Source: CBDIDH01 sp965277595
GTDB taxonomy: Bacteria; Planctomycetota; Planctomycetia; Isosphaerales; Isosphaeraceae
NCBI GenBank assembly: GCA_965277595.1
Contig: CBDIDH010000001.1
Coordinates: 2,480,001-2,544,000 of the forward strand
Direction: 5' to 3'
Length of the DNA: 64,000 nucleotides
The position numbers were made by a program, and so were the translations under genes. The notes below the pieces were generated by a model. The model was not told the DNA's origin. It was given only the letters and a program-made list of their open reading frames with translations, and made no database searches. Positions within the stretch are counted from its first letter, which is position 1; each line of letters begins with the position of its first letter. Below are positions 10,401 through 19,315 of the stretch, one piece after another.

Positions 10401-10669
10401 ACGTCTCGCCGCAATATCGAGTCTCGCTCGTCGAAACGTCGTCCGGCCAGATCTATTCGGGGCTCGTCGCCTTCGAGTCGGCCGACGGTGTTCTCCTTCA
10501 AACCGGCGCCTCGACAACCGTTCGCCTCGCGACTCCCGAGATCCTTTCGCGTCGCGTCGTCAGCCGTTCCCTGATGCCCGACGGTCTGCTCCAGGGTCTT
10601 AATGACCGCGACCTCGCCGATCTCGATCGCTATCTCCGCGGCCTTTCCGTCCCGCGTCGAGAACGGTAA
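7409..10669 (+). CDS. PVC-type secreted protein with beta-propeller, helical repeats and cytochrome c domain
   Basis: A 1086-residue protein. Residues 1-24 are a signal peptide (MLMMTRGSALLLAMLSIFSG, cut near ARG-DD). Residues about 30-370 form the propeller domain of putative membrane-bound dehydrogenases common in Planctomycetes and Verrucomicrobia, with DADGDGRAD and DANGDGRADG calcium-loop motifs. Residues about 380-930 are helical, HEAT-like. The C-terminal cytochrome has haem motif CQTCH (Cys962, Cys965, His966) followed by SLGPDLTG and the typical continuation YSGLVAFES; Met in SRSLMPDGL may be the sixth ligand. The family is presumed to be a periplasmic sugar or polyol dehydrogenase, unproven. 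SD GAGGAG lies 7 nt before the ATG but within a perfect hairpin. Large ORFs on the other strand are shadows. Confidence 0.9.
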   Translation: MLMMTRGSALLLAMLSIFSGMARGDDSGGENLGLKVPPGFRVRLFADETLANDTYAMTLDALGRVVVTTRGSVSTLIDADGDGRADHSTLFTATETGGMGLAFVGNDLFFCGDGWLSRYRDANGDGRADGPAEHLLPLAFGEHGGHAIREGPDGWLYIIGGNDAGIGPRHATLASSPVLRPEAGALICLNPEDKRSEIIAQGFRNPYDFDFRSDGEIITYDSDVERDVFLPWYTPTRLFHVAKGGHHGWRLKGYLRSWPRPADDPGTVAVLADMGRGSPTGVVSYRHRQFPMRYRDGFFVLDWTFGKVYFVALQPKGSTYQASVEVFLEPTGVSGFAPTDAAVAPDGSLLISIGGRKTRGAVYRVEFNGQEKVEIEPKTTDLVRVLNAPQPLDAWSRAIWQPIAETIGREPFLKAIRDVQGPDADRIRAIEVVTERFGGLDQATVTSLASDASDLVKRRAVWSAGRTGGTLDVRGLIQTENPEVLVAALDAQISPDALSPNLRARTFHHPDRRVRQSSARLAARTPGFDATANGSPQDALTALLAFILAHPDQPIQEAVARRLCDLISRAKEPDLQLQAVMLLQRALGDYRRDQPEIEVITGYALQPSMAGHETLVRQVLETIRPLFPSGSSRLDDELARLLAMLEDNDSSVPGRVSAFWTDSSSATRDLHFLIVLARLRGRRSAEVTNRTARAIVRLDAKLGGQEQRTKQSWNARLSETMTLLLGRDPALGEALLREPGFVAPSHVALALSLAPAAREEAATRFLKAVQSDADFQWSGPLVDLLGSLPPAVNKPLFRQHWDNFALRDALLPRLANPADPADRSIYLDALDSSQSETVRAAFQALESLPGADAPESLAAFLKLLRKLILEPREGPLRTRLAARIAQSLAINANFQESATDLATLRRLYQPLVDRFTHDHPDLAGRLNTGAVDWKDFSKRLARIDWSRGEQSRGEILFRDRGCQTCHSGPRSLGPDLTGVTNRFSRDDLFTAIVAPSLDVSPQYRVSLVETSSGQIYSGLVAFESADGVLLQTGASTTVRLATPEILSRRVVSRSLMPDGLLQGLNDRDLADLDRYLRGLSVPRRER

Positions 10670-11233
10670 CGGTCGGCGGAGTCTCGAAAACATCAACGAG
10701 GGAGACCTCGCGTCCGTTCGCGTCGACATCGACACGAAACGGACCTCGAAGTTTCCGCGTTCACGGAATGTGAGAAAGACGCGGCGCGAACCCGGCCCCT
10801 CCTCTTCTCTTCCGTCCGCCTCTCGGCATCGAGATCGCGGGACCTGCGCCGTCCCAGAACGAGCCAGAGGTTCAGGGCGTTCGTCTCTCCCCTGAAGTAC
10901 GATCGAGTGAGCGCCTCAATCCGTTCCGAGAAAATTCGAACCCGCCAATCGCGACCGCGCGATCGCAAAAAAATGCGGTTTGATGACGGAGAGCCATGAA
11001 CCGAACCGGAATTTTTCGGTCATTGGTCCTCGGTCCTTGGTCATTTCTTAATTTCCTCGCCCGGAAAAATAGGTTTGCCAAGTCGAGACGTCACTGGCAC
11101 GATACGGACACCTCTCGTTTTCTGGATCGGCTTTTTTCTCAAGCAAAGGTCCCACGCGCGAACTCAACAACCCCGCGCGAGCTGATCCGCATCGAGTCAG
11201 GCTCACTTCGTCCTTTTCGGCTGGAGGTTTGCC
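10670..11233. other. Intergenic region without a supported gene
   Basis: About 560 bp. Short frames occur on both strands but none has a credible start, ribosome-binding site or protein-like composition. The stretch holds a low-complexity GGTC repeat at 11018-11045 and a run of seven A at about 10968-10974. The promoter of the CBS-domain gene is presumably in the last 200 bp, but I cannot pick out boxes. Confidence 0.5.
11018..11045. repeat. Short imperfect GGTC tandem repeat
   Basis: GGTCATTGG-TCCTCGG-TCCTTGG-TCATT: about four degenerate 7-8 bp units built on (T/C)GGTC. It lies in intergenic DNA upstream of the CBS gene. Possibly a slipped-strand repeat or a remnant of a dispersed intergenic element; no function can be inferred. 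Confidence 0.5.
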
Positions 11234-11668
11234 ATGCAGGTGCGAGACGTCTTGAAAGCCAAGGGGGGCCGGATCATCACGATCGGGCAAGACGCGACCG
11301 TCGCCGAGGCCATCGCCCGGCTTGTTCAGCACAACATCGGATCGCTGCCGGTGACCGCCGACGATGGCACCCTCGTGGGCATCTTCAGCGAGCGCGATGT
11401 CTTGCGCGGACTTCAGGCGCGCGGCGAAGGCTTCGGCCCCACCCGCGTCTCGAACGTGATGACTCCCGAGCCGGTCACCTGTAACCTCGACGACGACGTC
11501 AACGACGTCATGGGCATGATGAGCGATCGCCGGATCGCCAAGGTCCCCGTCCTCGACGCCGGCCGGCTCGTCGGCATCGTCTCGGTCGGCGACGTCGTCA
11601 AGGTCATGTACGACCGCGTGCATTCCGAAAACCAGCATCTCATGACGTATATTCATGGAAGCTATTGA
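11234..11668 (+). CDS. CBS-domain pair protein
   Basis: A 144-residue protein made of two CBS domains: about 5-60 (IGSLPVTADDGTLVGIFSERD) and about 70-135 (VPVLDAGRLVGIVSVGD), with MTPEPVT between them. CBS pairs (Bateman modules) bind adenosyl ligands such as AMP, ATP or NADH. Stand-alone proteins of this length are common and usually of unknown target. The start is supported by GGAGG eight nucleotides upstream (gctGGAGGtttgccATG). It stands alone between an intergenic region and a convergent aldo/keto reductase. Confidence 0.9.
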   Translation: MQVRDVLKAKGGRIITIGQDATVAEAIARLVQHNIGSLPVTADDGTLVGIFSERDVLRGLQARGEGFGPTRVSNVMTPEPVTCNLDDDVNDVMGMMSDRRIAKVPVLDAGRLVGIVSVGDVVKVMYDRVHSENQHLMTYIHGSY

Positions 11669-11731
11669 TTGGATCGCGGTCGAGGGACGATGATGGATTC
11701 TCCGTGACCCTTCCCGATTGTCATCCCACGA

Positions 11732-12703
11732 TCATTGCGACCAATCGGTCGGGGTCCGATCCCATCGGTGTTCTTTCAGGGCTCGCAAAAGCGCGGAGTC
11801 GAGAGCGCGGCCGTCGCTGACGGCGGCGTTGCTCTCGACATGCGCGCGCTTGCGCATTCCGGGAATCACGGTCGAGACATCCGGATTGGCGAGAATCCAG
11901 CGCAGGGCGAGTTCCGGCATGGTCATTCCTTCAGGAACGACCGGTCGCAACGCCTCGGCGCGATGGACGCTCGCCTGAAGGTTTTCAGGGACGAAATAGG
12001 TATTGCGCCAGTCTCCTTCCGGCCAGCGTGAATCCTTCGAGAGCGTCCCTGTGAGCGTTCCCTCGTCAAAAGGAACCCGGGCAATCACGCCAATGTTTTT
12101 TTCGCGGCAGATCGGAAAGAGCCGGTCTTCGGGCGCCTGGTCAAAAATGTTGTAGATGACCTGAACCGCGTCAATCCAACCCGTTTCCAAGGTTTCGAGC
12201 ACGTTTTCCGGCTCCCAGCGATTGACGCTGACACCGACGGCCCGGATAATCCCCTCGCGCTTGAGGTCGTCGACGGCCTTTTGCCAACGATCATCATGCG
12301 CCCAGGCATCTTCCCAGACGTGGAACTGAAGCAGGTCAATCGTCGGCAAACCGAGGTTCCCCAAACTCTTCCGAGCATATTCCTTGATGTGCCGCGCGGG
12401 AAAACAGGCGTCGAGCGTTGATCCGCGACGAGACGGCCACTGAAAATTCTTGGGGGGAATCTTGGTGGCGACAATCAAGGGAAGACCCGGATGCTCGCGG
12501 ACGACCTGACCCAGAAGGCCTTCGCTGTGTCCCTCGCCATAACCCCAGGCCGTGTCAAAAAAGGTGCAACCCAGCTCGATCGCTCGATGCAGCGAGTCAA
12601 GCGATTCCCGGTCGTCCGACCCCTTCCAGCCCGCCAGGCCCCACATGCCATAACCAACCTCGCTGACCGGCCAACCTGTCCGCCCCAGGCGTCTTGATCG
12701 CAT
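11732..12703 (-). CDS. Aldo/keto reductase
   Basis: A 323-residue NADPH-dependent oxidoreductase of the AKR superfamily (TIM barrel). Visible motifs are FDTAWGYGEGHSEGLLG (catalytic Asp and Tyr of the GxxDTAxxYG signature), VATKIPP (catalytic Lys), DLLQFHVW (catalytic His region), and PGMRKRAHVESN near the C-terminus, which matches the cofactor-binding segment. The start is the ATG at 12703 (MRSRRLGRTGWPVSEVGYG, a standard AKR N-terminus); GGGGGC lies 8 nt upstream, and a longer in-frame extension to 13006 is not credible. The substrate is not predictable. It is convergent with the CBS gene and divergent from treY. Confidence 0.92.
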   Translation of the reverse strand: MRSRRLGRTGWPVSEVGYGMWGLAGWKGSDDRESLDSLHRAIELGCTFFDTAWGYGEGHSEGLLGQVVREHPGLPLIVATKIPPKNFQWPSRRGSTLDACFPARHIKEYARKSLGNLGLPTIDLLQFHVWEDAWAHDDRWQKAVDDLKREGIIRAVGVSVNRWEPENVLETLETGWIDAVQVIYNIFDQAPEDRLFPICREKNIGVIARVPFDEGTLTGTLSKDSRWPEGDWRNTYFVPENLQASVHRAEALRPVVPEGMTMPELALRWILANPDVSTVIPGMRKRAHVESNAAVSDGRALDSALLRALKEHRWDRTPTDWSQ

Positions 12704-12890
12704 CGCGGTTTTGCCCCCAGTTTGACAATCACGATCAACTTCGTCTTCAATCCAGACGATCATACGCGGTGGCCCTTCAGGTTGCCACGCTCGGCGCTCT
12801 CGGCTTTGGCTCGGGAATTGCTCGGGCGTGTTGGCGACAATACGCACGGGGTTTCCGCCGATTTTTTGACCAAAAAAGGAACCGCGCCCG

Positions 12891-15800
12891 ATGGCGACCG
12901 ACACGCCCAGGCAAGACGATGCGCCGACACCGGACGACGCCAATCCTCGGCCGGAAGACGCCTCGACGCTTGAGGCGACGGCCGAAGCCCTCCTCGCCGC
13001 CGTCACTCAGGCCGCGGCCGAATCGCCTCCAAGACGGCCGACGGGAACTTACCGGCTCCAACTCCATCAACATTTCACGTTCGAGGACGCGGAAAAAATC
13101 GTCGACTACCTTCACGAGATCGGCGTTTCCGACGCGTATTTCTCCCCCTATCTCGCCGCTCGGCCTGGCAGCACCCACGGTTACGACGTGATCGACCACG
13201 GCCGGATCAATCCCGAGGTCGGCGATGAGGCGAGCCACGATGCGCTTCTCGCGCACTTGAAATCCAGGGGAATGGGCCGCGTTCTCGATATCGTGCCGAA
13301 CCACATGGGGTTCGCGACGGACAACCCCTTTCTTCTCGACGTTCTCGAAAATGGCCCGCAGGCGCGGTGGTCGGCGTTTTTTGACATCGACTGGAGCCCG
13401 GTCAAGGACGCTCTTGAAGGTCGCGTTCTCCTGCCGATCCTTGAAGACCTTTACGGCAAGGTGCTCGAAGCAGGTTTGCTCTCGCTCGAACGCGACGGCG
13501 GAAGCTTCTGGATTCGCTATCATGACCGTCGGCTCCCCTTGCGGCCGAGGGCGTATGCCACCGTGCTCGACCGCCGCGCCGGGGAGTTTTCCGCGAGGTT
13601 CGACGACTCCGACGATGACGTTCTTGAATACCTCAGCATTCGAGACGCGGCGTTACGTTTGCCATCCTGCCGCTTCTGCAAGCCCGAGGAAGTTGAGCAC
13701 GTCCGCCGTGAAAAGGAAGTGACCAAGCAACGTCTGCAACGCCTTTGCGATCGCTCCCACGCCCTGCGCGAATTCGTCGATAAAAACGTCCAGTCGTTCC
13801 AGGGGACCGTGGGCAAGCCGCGGAGTTTCGACCTTCTCCACGAATTGCTCGAAGACCAGGTGTATCGCCTCGCCTACTGGCGCGTGGCATCCGAGGAAAT
13901 TAATTATCGGAGATTCTTTGACGTCACCGAACTTGCGGGTATTCGCGTTGAAGACGAACTGGTCTTCGAGCATGTCCATAGACTGATTTTTCGTTGGGTA
14001 CGCGATGGCGGCGTGACGGGGCTGCGCGTCGATCATCCCGATGGCCTCGCCGATCCGCTCAAATACTTTCGAAGGCTTCAGGAACGGCTTTTCCTGAACG
14101 ATTGCCGCGATTGCTTCGACGCCGACGGAGGCGACGAGAACGACTGGCCGAGGGTCGCCCTCTTGCTCCGTGGTCGATTTCGCGAGGTGCTCGTTAACGA
14201 ACCGACGTCGCCCCTGGCCAGGCGATTTCCCGTCGTCGCCGAGAAAATTCTCAGCACGGGGGAACGCCTGCCGGCCGACTGGCCGATTGACGGCACGGTC
14301 GGTTATGAATATCTGAATGCGCTCAATGGATTATTCGTTGACCCCGCCGCCTCCGACGCGGTGGACGCGATTTACCGCGAGTTCACCGGCGACCGCGAAC
14401 CTTTCGCCGAGGTGCTTCACGATAGCAAGATTTACGTCGAGCGCGCCCTCTTGTCGAGCGAGTTAAATACGCTCACCAGGCTGCTCGCTCGTGTCGCCGA
14501 GAGTGGGCGAGGAAGTCGCGATTTCACGCTCAACGACCTCCGCCGGGTCGTTGTCGAGGTCGTCGCCTGCTTTCGTGTTTATCGGACCTATCTCCGACCC
14601 GGCGATGACGTTTCCGACCGCGACCGAGATTACGTCGATCAGGCGATCGCGCGCGCCCGCCGCCGCCTGCCCACGGTTGACCGCCTCGTCTTTGATTTCG
14701 TCCGCGATGTGCTCCTCTTGAATCACCCCGTCGATCTGAGCGTTGCCGATCGAACCCTCTGGGAACGCTTCGCCGTCCGTTTCCAGCAGACGACCGGTCC
14801 CGTGCAGGCGAAAGGGCTGGAGGATACCACGTTTTATCGGCAATTTCCGCTCCTCTCGCTCAACGAGGTCGGCGGCGATGCGCGATTTGGCAACTCGCCG
14901 ACATTCTTTCATACCTTGAATTCGCATCGCCTTGCTGAATGGCCCGGAGGTCTCTCGACGACGGCGACGCACGACACGAAGCGCGGCGAGGACAACAGGA
15001 TCAGGATCAACGTTATTTCCGAGCTTGCCGACGACTGGAAGACCCACCTCGCCCGCTGGTCGCGCTGGAATGCCCGCAAGAAAACGACGGTCAACGAGCT
15101 GGAATGCCCCGACGCTCGCGAGGAATACCTGTTCTATCAAACGCTTCTTGGCGCCTGGCCCTTCGGCGATTCCGAGAACGCGGCGCCCGAGGGTTTTGTC
15201 GAGCGTGTTCAGGGATTCGTCGTCAAGGCCGCGAGCGAGGCGAAGCGGAACACCACCTGGACCGACCCCGACTCAAGCTACAAGGAAGCCCTCGGCCGGT
15301 ATGTCGCCGAGACACTTGAAGGGGCCGACGCCGCTCCGTTTCTCAGCGACTTTCTTGGCTTCCAGCGACGCGTCGCGCGAATCGGCGTTGTTCATTCCCT
15401 GGCCCAGACGGTGCTCAAGATCGCCTCGCCGGGCGCCGCGGACGTGTATCAGGGGTGCGAGCTCTGGGACTTCAGCATGGTCGACCCCGACAACCGCCGC
15501 CCCGTCGATTTTGCGAAACGAACCCAACTTCTGGGCCAAATCCAGACCGCGATCGAATCAGGTCAGAGCCGCGCGAGCCTGGCGAGTCAACTCTTCTCCG
15601 CTCCCGAAGACGGCGCGATCAAGCTTTATGTCGTCTCGACCTTGCTGAACCATCGCCGTGAACATCCAGAGTTATATCTTCGTGGCAGTTACCGACCTGT
15701 TGACGCCTCGGGAGACCATAAAGACCGCGTTGTCTCGTTGCTGCGCAGCCATTACGGACGCCAGGCTCTGGCGGTTGTGCCTCGCCTCGTTGCCCCTCTG

Positions 15801-16019
15801 ATGGGCGACGACGCAACCCGGCCGCCCATTGGCCCGGAAGTCTGGGGCGCAACCGACCTGATCTTGCCCGAATCGGCCCCTTCGCGCTGGAAAAACCTGC
15901 TCACCGACGCCGTTCTGGAAGCAAAACAGGTCGACGATCGACGCGTTTTGAGCCTTGGCGACCTCTTCGCGGACGTGCCGCTTGCCTTGCTCGTCGAGGA
16001 GCCGCCGACCGAGCCGTGA
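12891..16019 (+). CDS. treY: Malto-oligosyltrehalose synthase
   Basis: A GH13 enzyme that turns the reducing-end maltosyl unit of maltodextrins into trehalosyl (alpha-1,1), the first step of the TreY-TreZ trehalose pathway. After about 50 disordered acidic residues the catalytic domain starts at GTYRLQLHQHFTFEDA. GH13 motifs are DIVPNHMG (region I), GLRVDHPDGLADP (region II, nucleophile Asp), VVAEKILSTGERLP (acid/base Glu) and TTATHDTKRGED (region IV). The remote part holds KGLEDTTFYR and ASPGAADVYQG, both typical of TreY. The 1042-residue length is slightly above the usual 750-970 because of the N-terminal extension and inserts. Its partner treZ is not in the window. It converges on malQ with only 13 bp between stops. 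Confidence 0.95.
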   Translation: MATDTPRQDDAPTPDDANPRPEDASTLEATAEALLAAVTQAAAESPPRRPTGTYRLQLHQHFTFEDAEKIVDYLHEIGVSDAYFSPYLAARPGSTHGYDVIDHGRINPEVGDEASHDALLAHLKSRGMGRVLDIVPNHMGFATDNPFLLDVLENGPQARWSAFFDIDWSPVKDALEGRVLLPILEDLYGKVLEAGLLSLERDGGSFWIRYHDRRLPLRPRAYATVLDRRAGEFSARFDDSDDDVLEYLSIRDAALRLPSCRFCKPEEVEHVRREKEVTKQRLQRLCDRSHALREFVDKNVQSFQGTVGKPRSFDLLHELLEDQVYRLAYWRVASEEINYRRFFDVTELAGIRVEDELVFEHVHRLIFRWVRDGGVTGLRVDHPDGLADPLKYFRRLQERLFLNDCRDCFDADGGDENDWPRVALLLRGRFREVLVNEPTSPLARRFPVVAEKILSTGERLPADWPIDGTVGYEYLNALNGLFVDPAASDAVDAIYREFTGDREPFAEVLHDSKIYVERALLSSELNTLTRLLARVAESGRGSRDFTLNDLRRVVVEVVACFRVYRTYLRPGDDVSDRDRDYVDQAIARARRRLPTVDRLVFDFVRDVLLLNHPVDLSVADRTLWERFAVRFQQTTGPVQAKGLEDTTFYRQFPLLSLNEVGGDARFGNSPTFFHTLNSHRLAEWPGGLSTTATHDTKRGEDNRIRINVISELADDWKTHLARWSRWNARKKTTVNELECPDAREEYLFYQTLLGAWPFGDSENAAPEGFVERVQGFVVKAASEAKRNTTWTDPDSSYKEALGRYVAETLEGADAAPFLSDFLGFQRRVARIGVVHSLAQTVLKIASPGAADVYQGCELWDFSMVDPDNRRPVDFAKRTQLLGQIQTAIESGQSRASLASQLFSAPEDGAIKLYVVSTLLNHRREHPELYLRGSYRPVDASGDHKDRVVSLLRSHYGRQALAVVPRLVAPLMGDDATRPPIGPEVWGATDLILPESAPSRWKNLLTDAVLEAKQVDDRRVLSLGDLFADVPLALLVEEPPTEP

Positions 16020-16032
16020 GCACCTTGCAATC

Positions 16033-17694
16033 TCACAACGGCGAGCGTCGTCTCGACCGTTTCGCCTTGACCGGCGGCCCGTCGGCACGAGGTTCCTCGG
16101 TCGTCGTGCCGGGAGCGCGGGTGGTCACCACATCGGCACGCTCGGCAAGATGGGGCGGGGCGAATTGGCTCGGCGGCGTGCCGTTCCAGCGCCCCGTCAC
16201 GGCGGTCAGATCGGCGAATGTTTCAAGTTCCATTTTGGGCAAGGGGCCGAGCGGAAGACGCCAGGCCCAGTTCCCGCGCGGTCGACCGGGAACGTTCATC
16301 CGGGCCTCGGTGCCGAGCCCAAGAATGTCTTGAAGCGGGACAATCACCGTGTCCGCCACCGAGCCGAGCACCGCGCGAATCACCGCCCAGTGGGCGTTCG
16401 CGGTCTTCGCGCCAAGTACACGAAGGCCATAGGCTCGGTGTGCCTTCAGGGCGGCACGTTCGGCGGGCGTCGCGTTTTTGGAAGGGGCCGTGAACCAGCC
16501 GACGGTGGTCTCGTTGTCGTGTGTGCCTGTGTACGCGAGACAGTGATGGATATACGTGTACGGCAGATGAAACTCGGTTCCCGGCTCGCCATTCAAGCCA
16601 AATTGCATCACGCGCATGCCTGGCAAGTCAAACTGGTCGCGGAGTTGAAGGACTTCCGCCGTGATGTCGCCCAGGTCCTCGGCGACGATCGGCAGACCGC
16701 CGAGACCGTCGCGAATCGCTTCCAGAAAGGCCGCGCCGGGGCCGAGCACCCAGCGACCCCCTTCGGCCGTCGCGGCGCCGGCGGGAACTTCCCAGTAGGC
16801 TTCAAAACCTCGAAAATGATCGAGTCGAACAAGGTCGACCCGATCAAGCTGCGCTTTGAGACGATCGATCCACCAGGCAAAACCTTCCGCCGCGTGCATT
16901 TCCCAGCGATAGAGCGGGTTCCCCCAGAGCTGGCCCGTCGCCGCGAAGTAGTCGGGCGGAACACCCGCGACACAGGTCGGTCGGCCGCGATCGTCGAGCC
17001 AGAAGAGGTCGGGCCGCGCCCAGACATCCGCGCTGTCGTGGGCGACGAAGATCGGCAGGTCGCCGATCAGGCCGATCTTGCGTGCCTCGCAGGCGGCCCG
17101 GATCGCTCGCCACTGGCGGTCAAAGGCGTACTGGAGAAACTGGTAATAGCGGATCGACGCCGCCAGGGTCTTTCTTGCCTTCGCCAGCGCCGCGGGGTCG
17201 CGCGAAACGAGCGAGGGTTCCCAGTCATACCAGGGCGCCCCGCCGTGCGACTGCTTGAGTGCCATGAACAGCGTGAAATCATCGAGCCATTGGGAATGAC
17301 CCGAAACGAACTTTTTGAAGTCGCGATCCTTGGGTTCAAACCGGGTAAAGGCCCGTCGAAAGAGCGTCTCCTTGGCCGCGATCACCGCGTCAAAATCGAC
17401 CCGGCCCTCGGGAAAGACGGGGTAATCCGCCCAGTCGTCGGCAGTTAATAAACCCTCTTCGGCGAGGAGGTCGGGACTGATCAAGAGCGGGTTGCCCGCA
17501 TACGACGAATACGACTGATAGGGCGAGTTGCCGTAACCGGTCGGCCCGACCGGGAGGATCTGCCACCAGCGCTGACCCGTTTCCGCCAGGACATTGACAA
17601 ACTCAAGCGCCGCGGGACCGAAGTCGCCGATGCCAAACCGGCCGGGCAAAGACGTCGGGTGAAACAAGATCCCACTCGCCCTGGGATGCCTCAT
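16033..17694 (-). CDS. malQ: 4-alpha-glucanotransferase (amylomaltase, GH77)
   Basis: A 553-residue GH77 enzyme that transfers alpha-1,4-glucan chains between maltodextrins. The N-terminus has RASGILFHPTSLPGRFGIGD and GPTGYGNSPYQSYSSYAGNP. Region II (VDLVRLDHFRGFEAYWEVP) supplies the nucleophile Asp, VAEDLGDIT the acid/base Glu, and YTGTHDNETTVGW the third Asp. Together with convergent treY this suggests a maltodextrin/glycogen-to-trehalose locus. Its ATG overlaps the stop of the upstream gene as ATGA, so translation is probably coupled to the membrane protein ahead of it. An 80-residue tail beyond the catalytic domain is rich in Pro, Arg and Thr. Confidence 0.95.
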   Translation of the reverse strand: MRHPRASGILFHPTSLPGRFGIGDFGPAALEFVNVLAETGQRWWQILPVGPTGYGNSPYQSYSSYAGNPLLISPDLLAEEGLLTADDWADYPVFPEGRVDFDAVIAAKETLFRRAFTRFEPKDRDFKKFVSGHSQWLDDFTLFMALKQSHGGAPWYDWEPSLVSRDPAALAKARKTLAASIRYYQFLQYAFDRQWRAIRAACEARKIGLIGDLPIFVAHDSADVWARPDLFWLDDRGRPTCVAGVPPDYFAATGQLWGNPLYRWEMHAAEGFAWWIDRLKAQLDRVDLVRLDHFRGFEAYWEVPAGAATAEGGRWVLGPGAAFLEAIRDGLGGLPIVAEDLGDITAEVLQLRDQFDLPGMRVMQFGLNGEPGTEFHLPYTYIHHCLAYTGTHDNETTVGWFTAPSKNATPAERAALKAHRAYGLRVLGAKTANAHWAVIRAVLGSVADTVIVPLQDILGLGTEARMNVPGRPRGNWAWRLPLGPLPKMELETFADLTAVTGRWNGTPPSQFAPPHLAERADVVTTRAPGTTTEEPRADGPPVKAKRSRRRSPL

Positions 17695-18929
17695 CGCAAG
17701 GTCTCTCCTGATCGCTCTTTGCCAGGCCAGGGACGGGTGTTGAACCAGTAAGAAGCCGCCAGGGCTCGGATCTCTTCCAGGCCACGAACCTCAACGGTTC
17801 GCCTCCGCCCCGTCCAGCGGTCCGCGGCCCCGGCGGCGACGATGCGCACCGGGAAGGGGCCACCATAACTTGCCTCGAGCGCTTCAGCCAGGCCAAGCGC
17901 CGCCCGGTTCCCTGGATAAATCGGCGTTCCCCGCGCAAAACGGCTCCAACCGTTCAGGTCCACCCGCATCCACGGCCCTTCACCTATCCTCCGCGAATTG
18001 GCGCGAAGCGACGCCGGATAATGCCCGAGGGCCGATTCGTGAACCTGTACCGACAACCGCTCGACATGACTCGCATAAAGGGCATGCGACGGCCATGCGT
18101 CCCACACACCCCAGCGCTCACCAAAAGGCATCAACACGCCTACCCAAAAAGCCCATTTCACCGGCCAGGCTCGCCCGATCGATCCCGCATCGCTCGGCAA
18201 GTCCGGTCCAAAGGCCACCCAGACCTCGACCATGATCGCGGCGTTCCAGATGAGCACGTTCAGGCTATGCCCCAGACCGGTCGGCCCGAGGATCGCGATC
18301 AAGGTCAGATGCAGCACGATCGCCCCGAATCGGCCAATGACTCGCGTCGCCGGAAGCAGCAGCGCCAGGGCCTCGACGATCTCCAGGACAGGCATCGACA
18401 AGACCGCAACCGTTCGCAAGCTCTCGTTCCAACGACCCGGATCAAAACCAAGGGGTTTGACGGCGATCGAGAGAAAGACCGGGCCAAGTTCCCGGCAAAA
18501 CGAGGCATCCAGTTTCGAGAGGCCCGAGTGCAGATAGAGCGCCACGAACCACCAGCGCGCGTACTTCAAACCTTCGCCAGTCGGCGGCATTGCGAGGAAT
18601 AAAAGAGTCATCCCATACTGATACGCCCAGGGCTGGAACCTGTGTTGATCCTCAAGAATCAGAATAACAAACAGGCCAAACGACGCCGCGAACCAACGTT
18701 TCCATTGCGAGGCGAAGGCCGAACCCAGAACGGCCGCCAGCAGCGCGCCATAGAGGCTCCAGGCCGTCAGTCCCGTCGCCTGAGGCATCCACCCGAAAAA
18801 CGGAACCCTGGGAAAATCATTCGATCCCACCCAGAGCGGCCAGGAAGCCGCGAGCATTGCCAGGGTCGCCAGCGCGGAGACCTGTCGGATGATCCGCTCG
18901 CCCTGATCGACGGTCGTCGGCAAACTCAA
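17691..18929 (-). CDS. Polytopic membrane protein, HTTM/DoxX-like, function unknown
   Basis: A 412-residue protein with about seven or eight hydrophobic segments in its first 270 residues (for example ATLAMLAASWPLWV, LYGALLAAVLGSAFA, GLFVILILEDQHRFQPWAYQ, FGAIVLHLTLIAILGPTG) and a soluble C-terminal portion. EDQHRFQPW, YLHSGLSKL and HLTLIAILGP recall HTTM/DoxX-type membrane proteins, but I cannot assign the family. The start appears to be TTG at 18929, forming a TTGA overlap with the stop of the preceding small gene; its own stop overlaps malQ as ATGA. The three genes look like one operon with coupled translation. Confidence 0.75.
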   Translation of the reverse strand: MSLPTTVDQGERIIRQVSALATLAMLAASWPLWVGSNDFPRVPFFGWMPQATGLTAWSLYGALLAAVLGSAFASQWKRWFAASFGLFVILILEDQHRFQPWAYQYGMTLLFLAMPPTGEGLKYARWWFVALYLHSGLSKLDASFCRELGPVFLSIAVKPLGFDPGRWNESLRTVAVLSMPVLEIVEALALLLPATRVIGRFGAIVLHLTLIAILGPTGLGHSLNVLIWNAAIMVEVWVAFGPDLPSDAGSIGRAWPVKWAFWVGVLMPFGERWGVWDAWPSHALYASHVERLSVQVHESALGHYPASLRANSRRIGEGPWMRVDLNGWSRFARGTPIYPGNRAALGLAEALEASYGGPFPVRIVAAGAADRWTGRRRTVEVRGLEEIRALAASYWFNTRPWPGKERSGETLR

Positions 18930-19156
18930 AGGTCTTGCGCGAGCGAATACGTTCCGCTCATGTCGCGTTTGAGACGACCCTGAGCAACCAGCTCTTCCCA
19001 GATTCCCGGCGGAAATCCAGTCGGCGGCGTGATCGACGAAATCGACGATTGCTTGCTGCCGTGTCGACTCAGGCCCGACTCATCGTCCAGCTTCGCGAGC
19101 TTGAACCGCTTCTTGAACGCCTTGTACGCCCTTTTCAGTTCCTCATCCGTGGACAC
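18926..19156 (-). CDS. Small basic protein of unknown function
   Basis: A 76-residue product starting with VSTDEELKRAYKAFKKRFK and ending SGTYSLAQDL. I choose the GTG at 19156 because a strong Shine-Dalgarno (GGGGAG) lies eight nucleotides upstream; the ten extra codons up to 19186 would place that ribosome-binding site inside the gene. The N-terminus is a basic amphipathic helix; the C-terminal part (FPPGIWEELVAQGRL) could be a small winged or helical motif. It is the first gene of a likely operon with the membrane protein (TTGA overlap) and malQ. The family is not recognised. Confidence 0.7.
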   Translation of the reverse strand: MSTDEELKRAYKAFKKRFKLAKLDDESGLSRHGSKQSSISSITPPTGFPPGIWEELVAQGRLKRDMSGTYSLAQDL

Positions 19157-19315
19157 GGCCGTCACTCCCCAAGGTTCATAAACCACGAAACCCGTTACCA
19201 GGGGCGAGCGTATGCGACCTCGGCCATTCGTGCAAGTCGCGGGCGCGAATCCTGTCCGCGAATCGTCCCTTCGAGGTTATACAGGGTAACCACCGTTCAT
19301 GACGTCTCCAGGACA

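Noticed and set aside
15955..17448. 497-codon plus-strand frame over malQ
   Set aside because: Opposite to GH77 catalytic motifs on the minus strand; starts inside treY.
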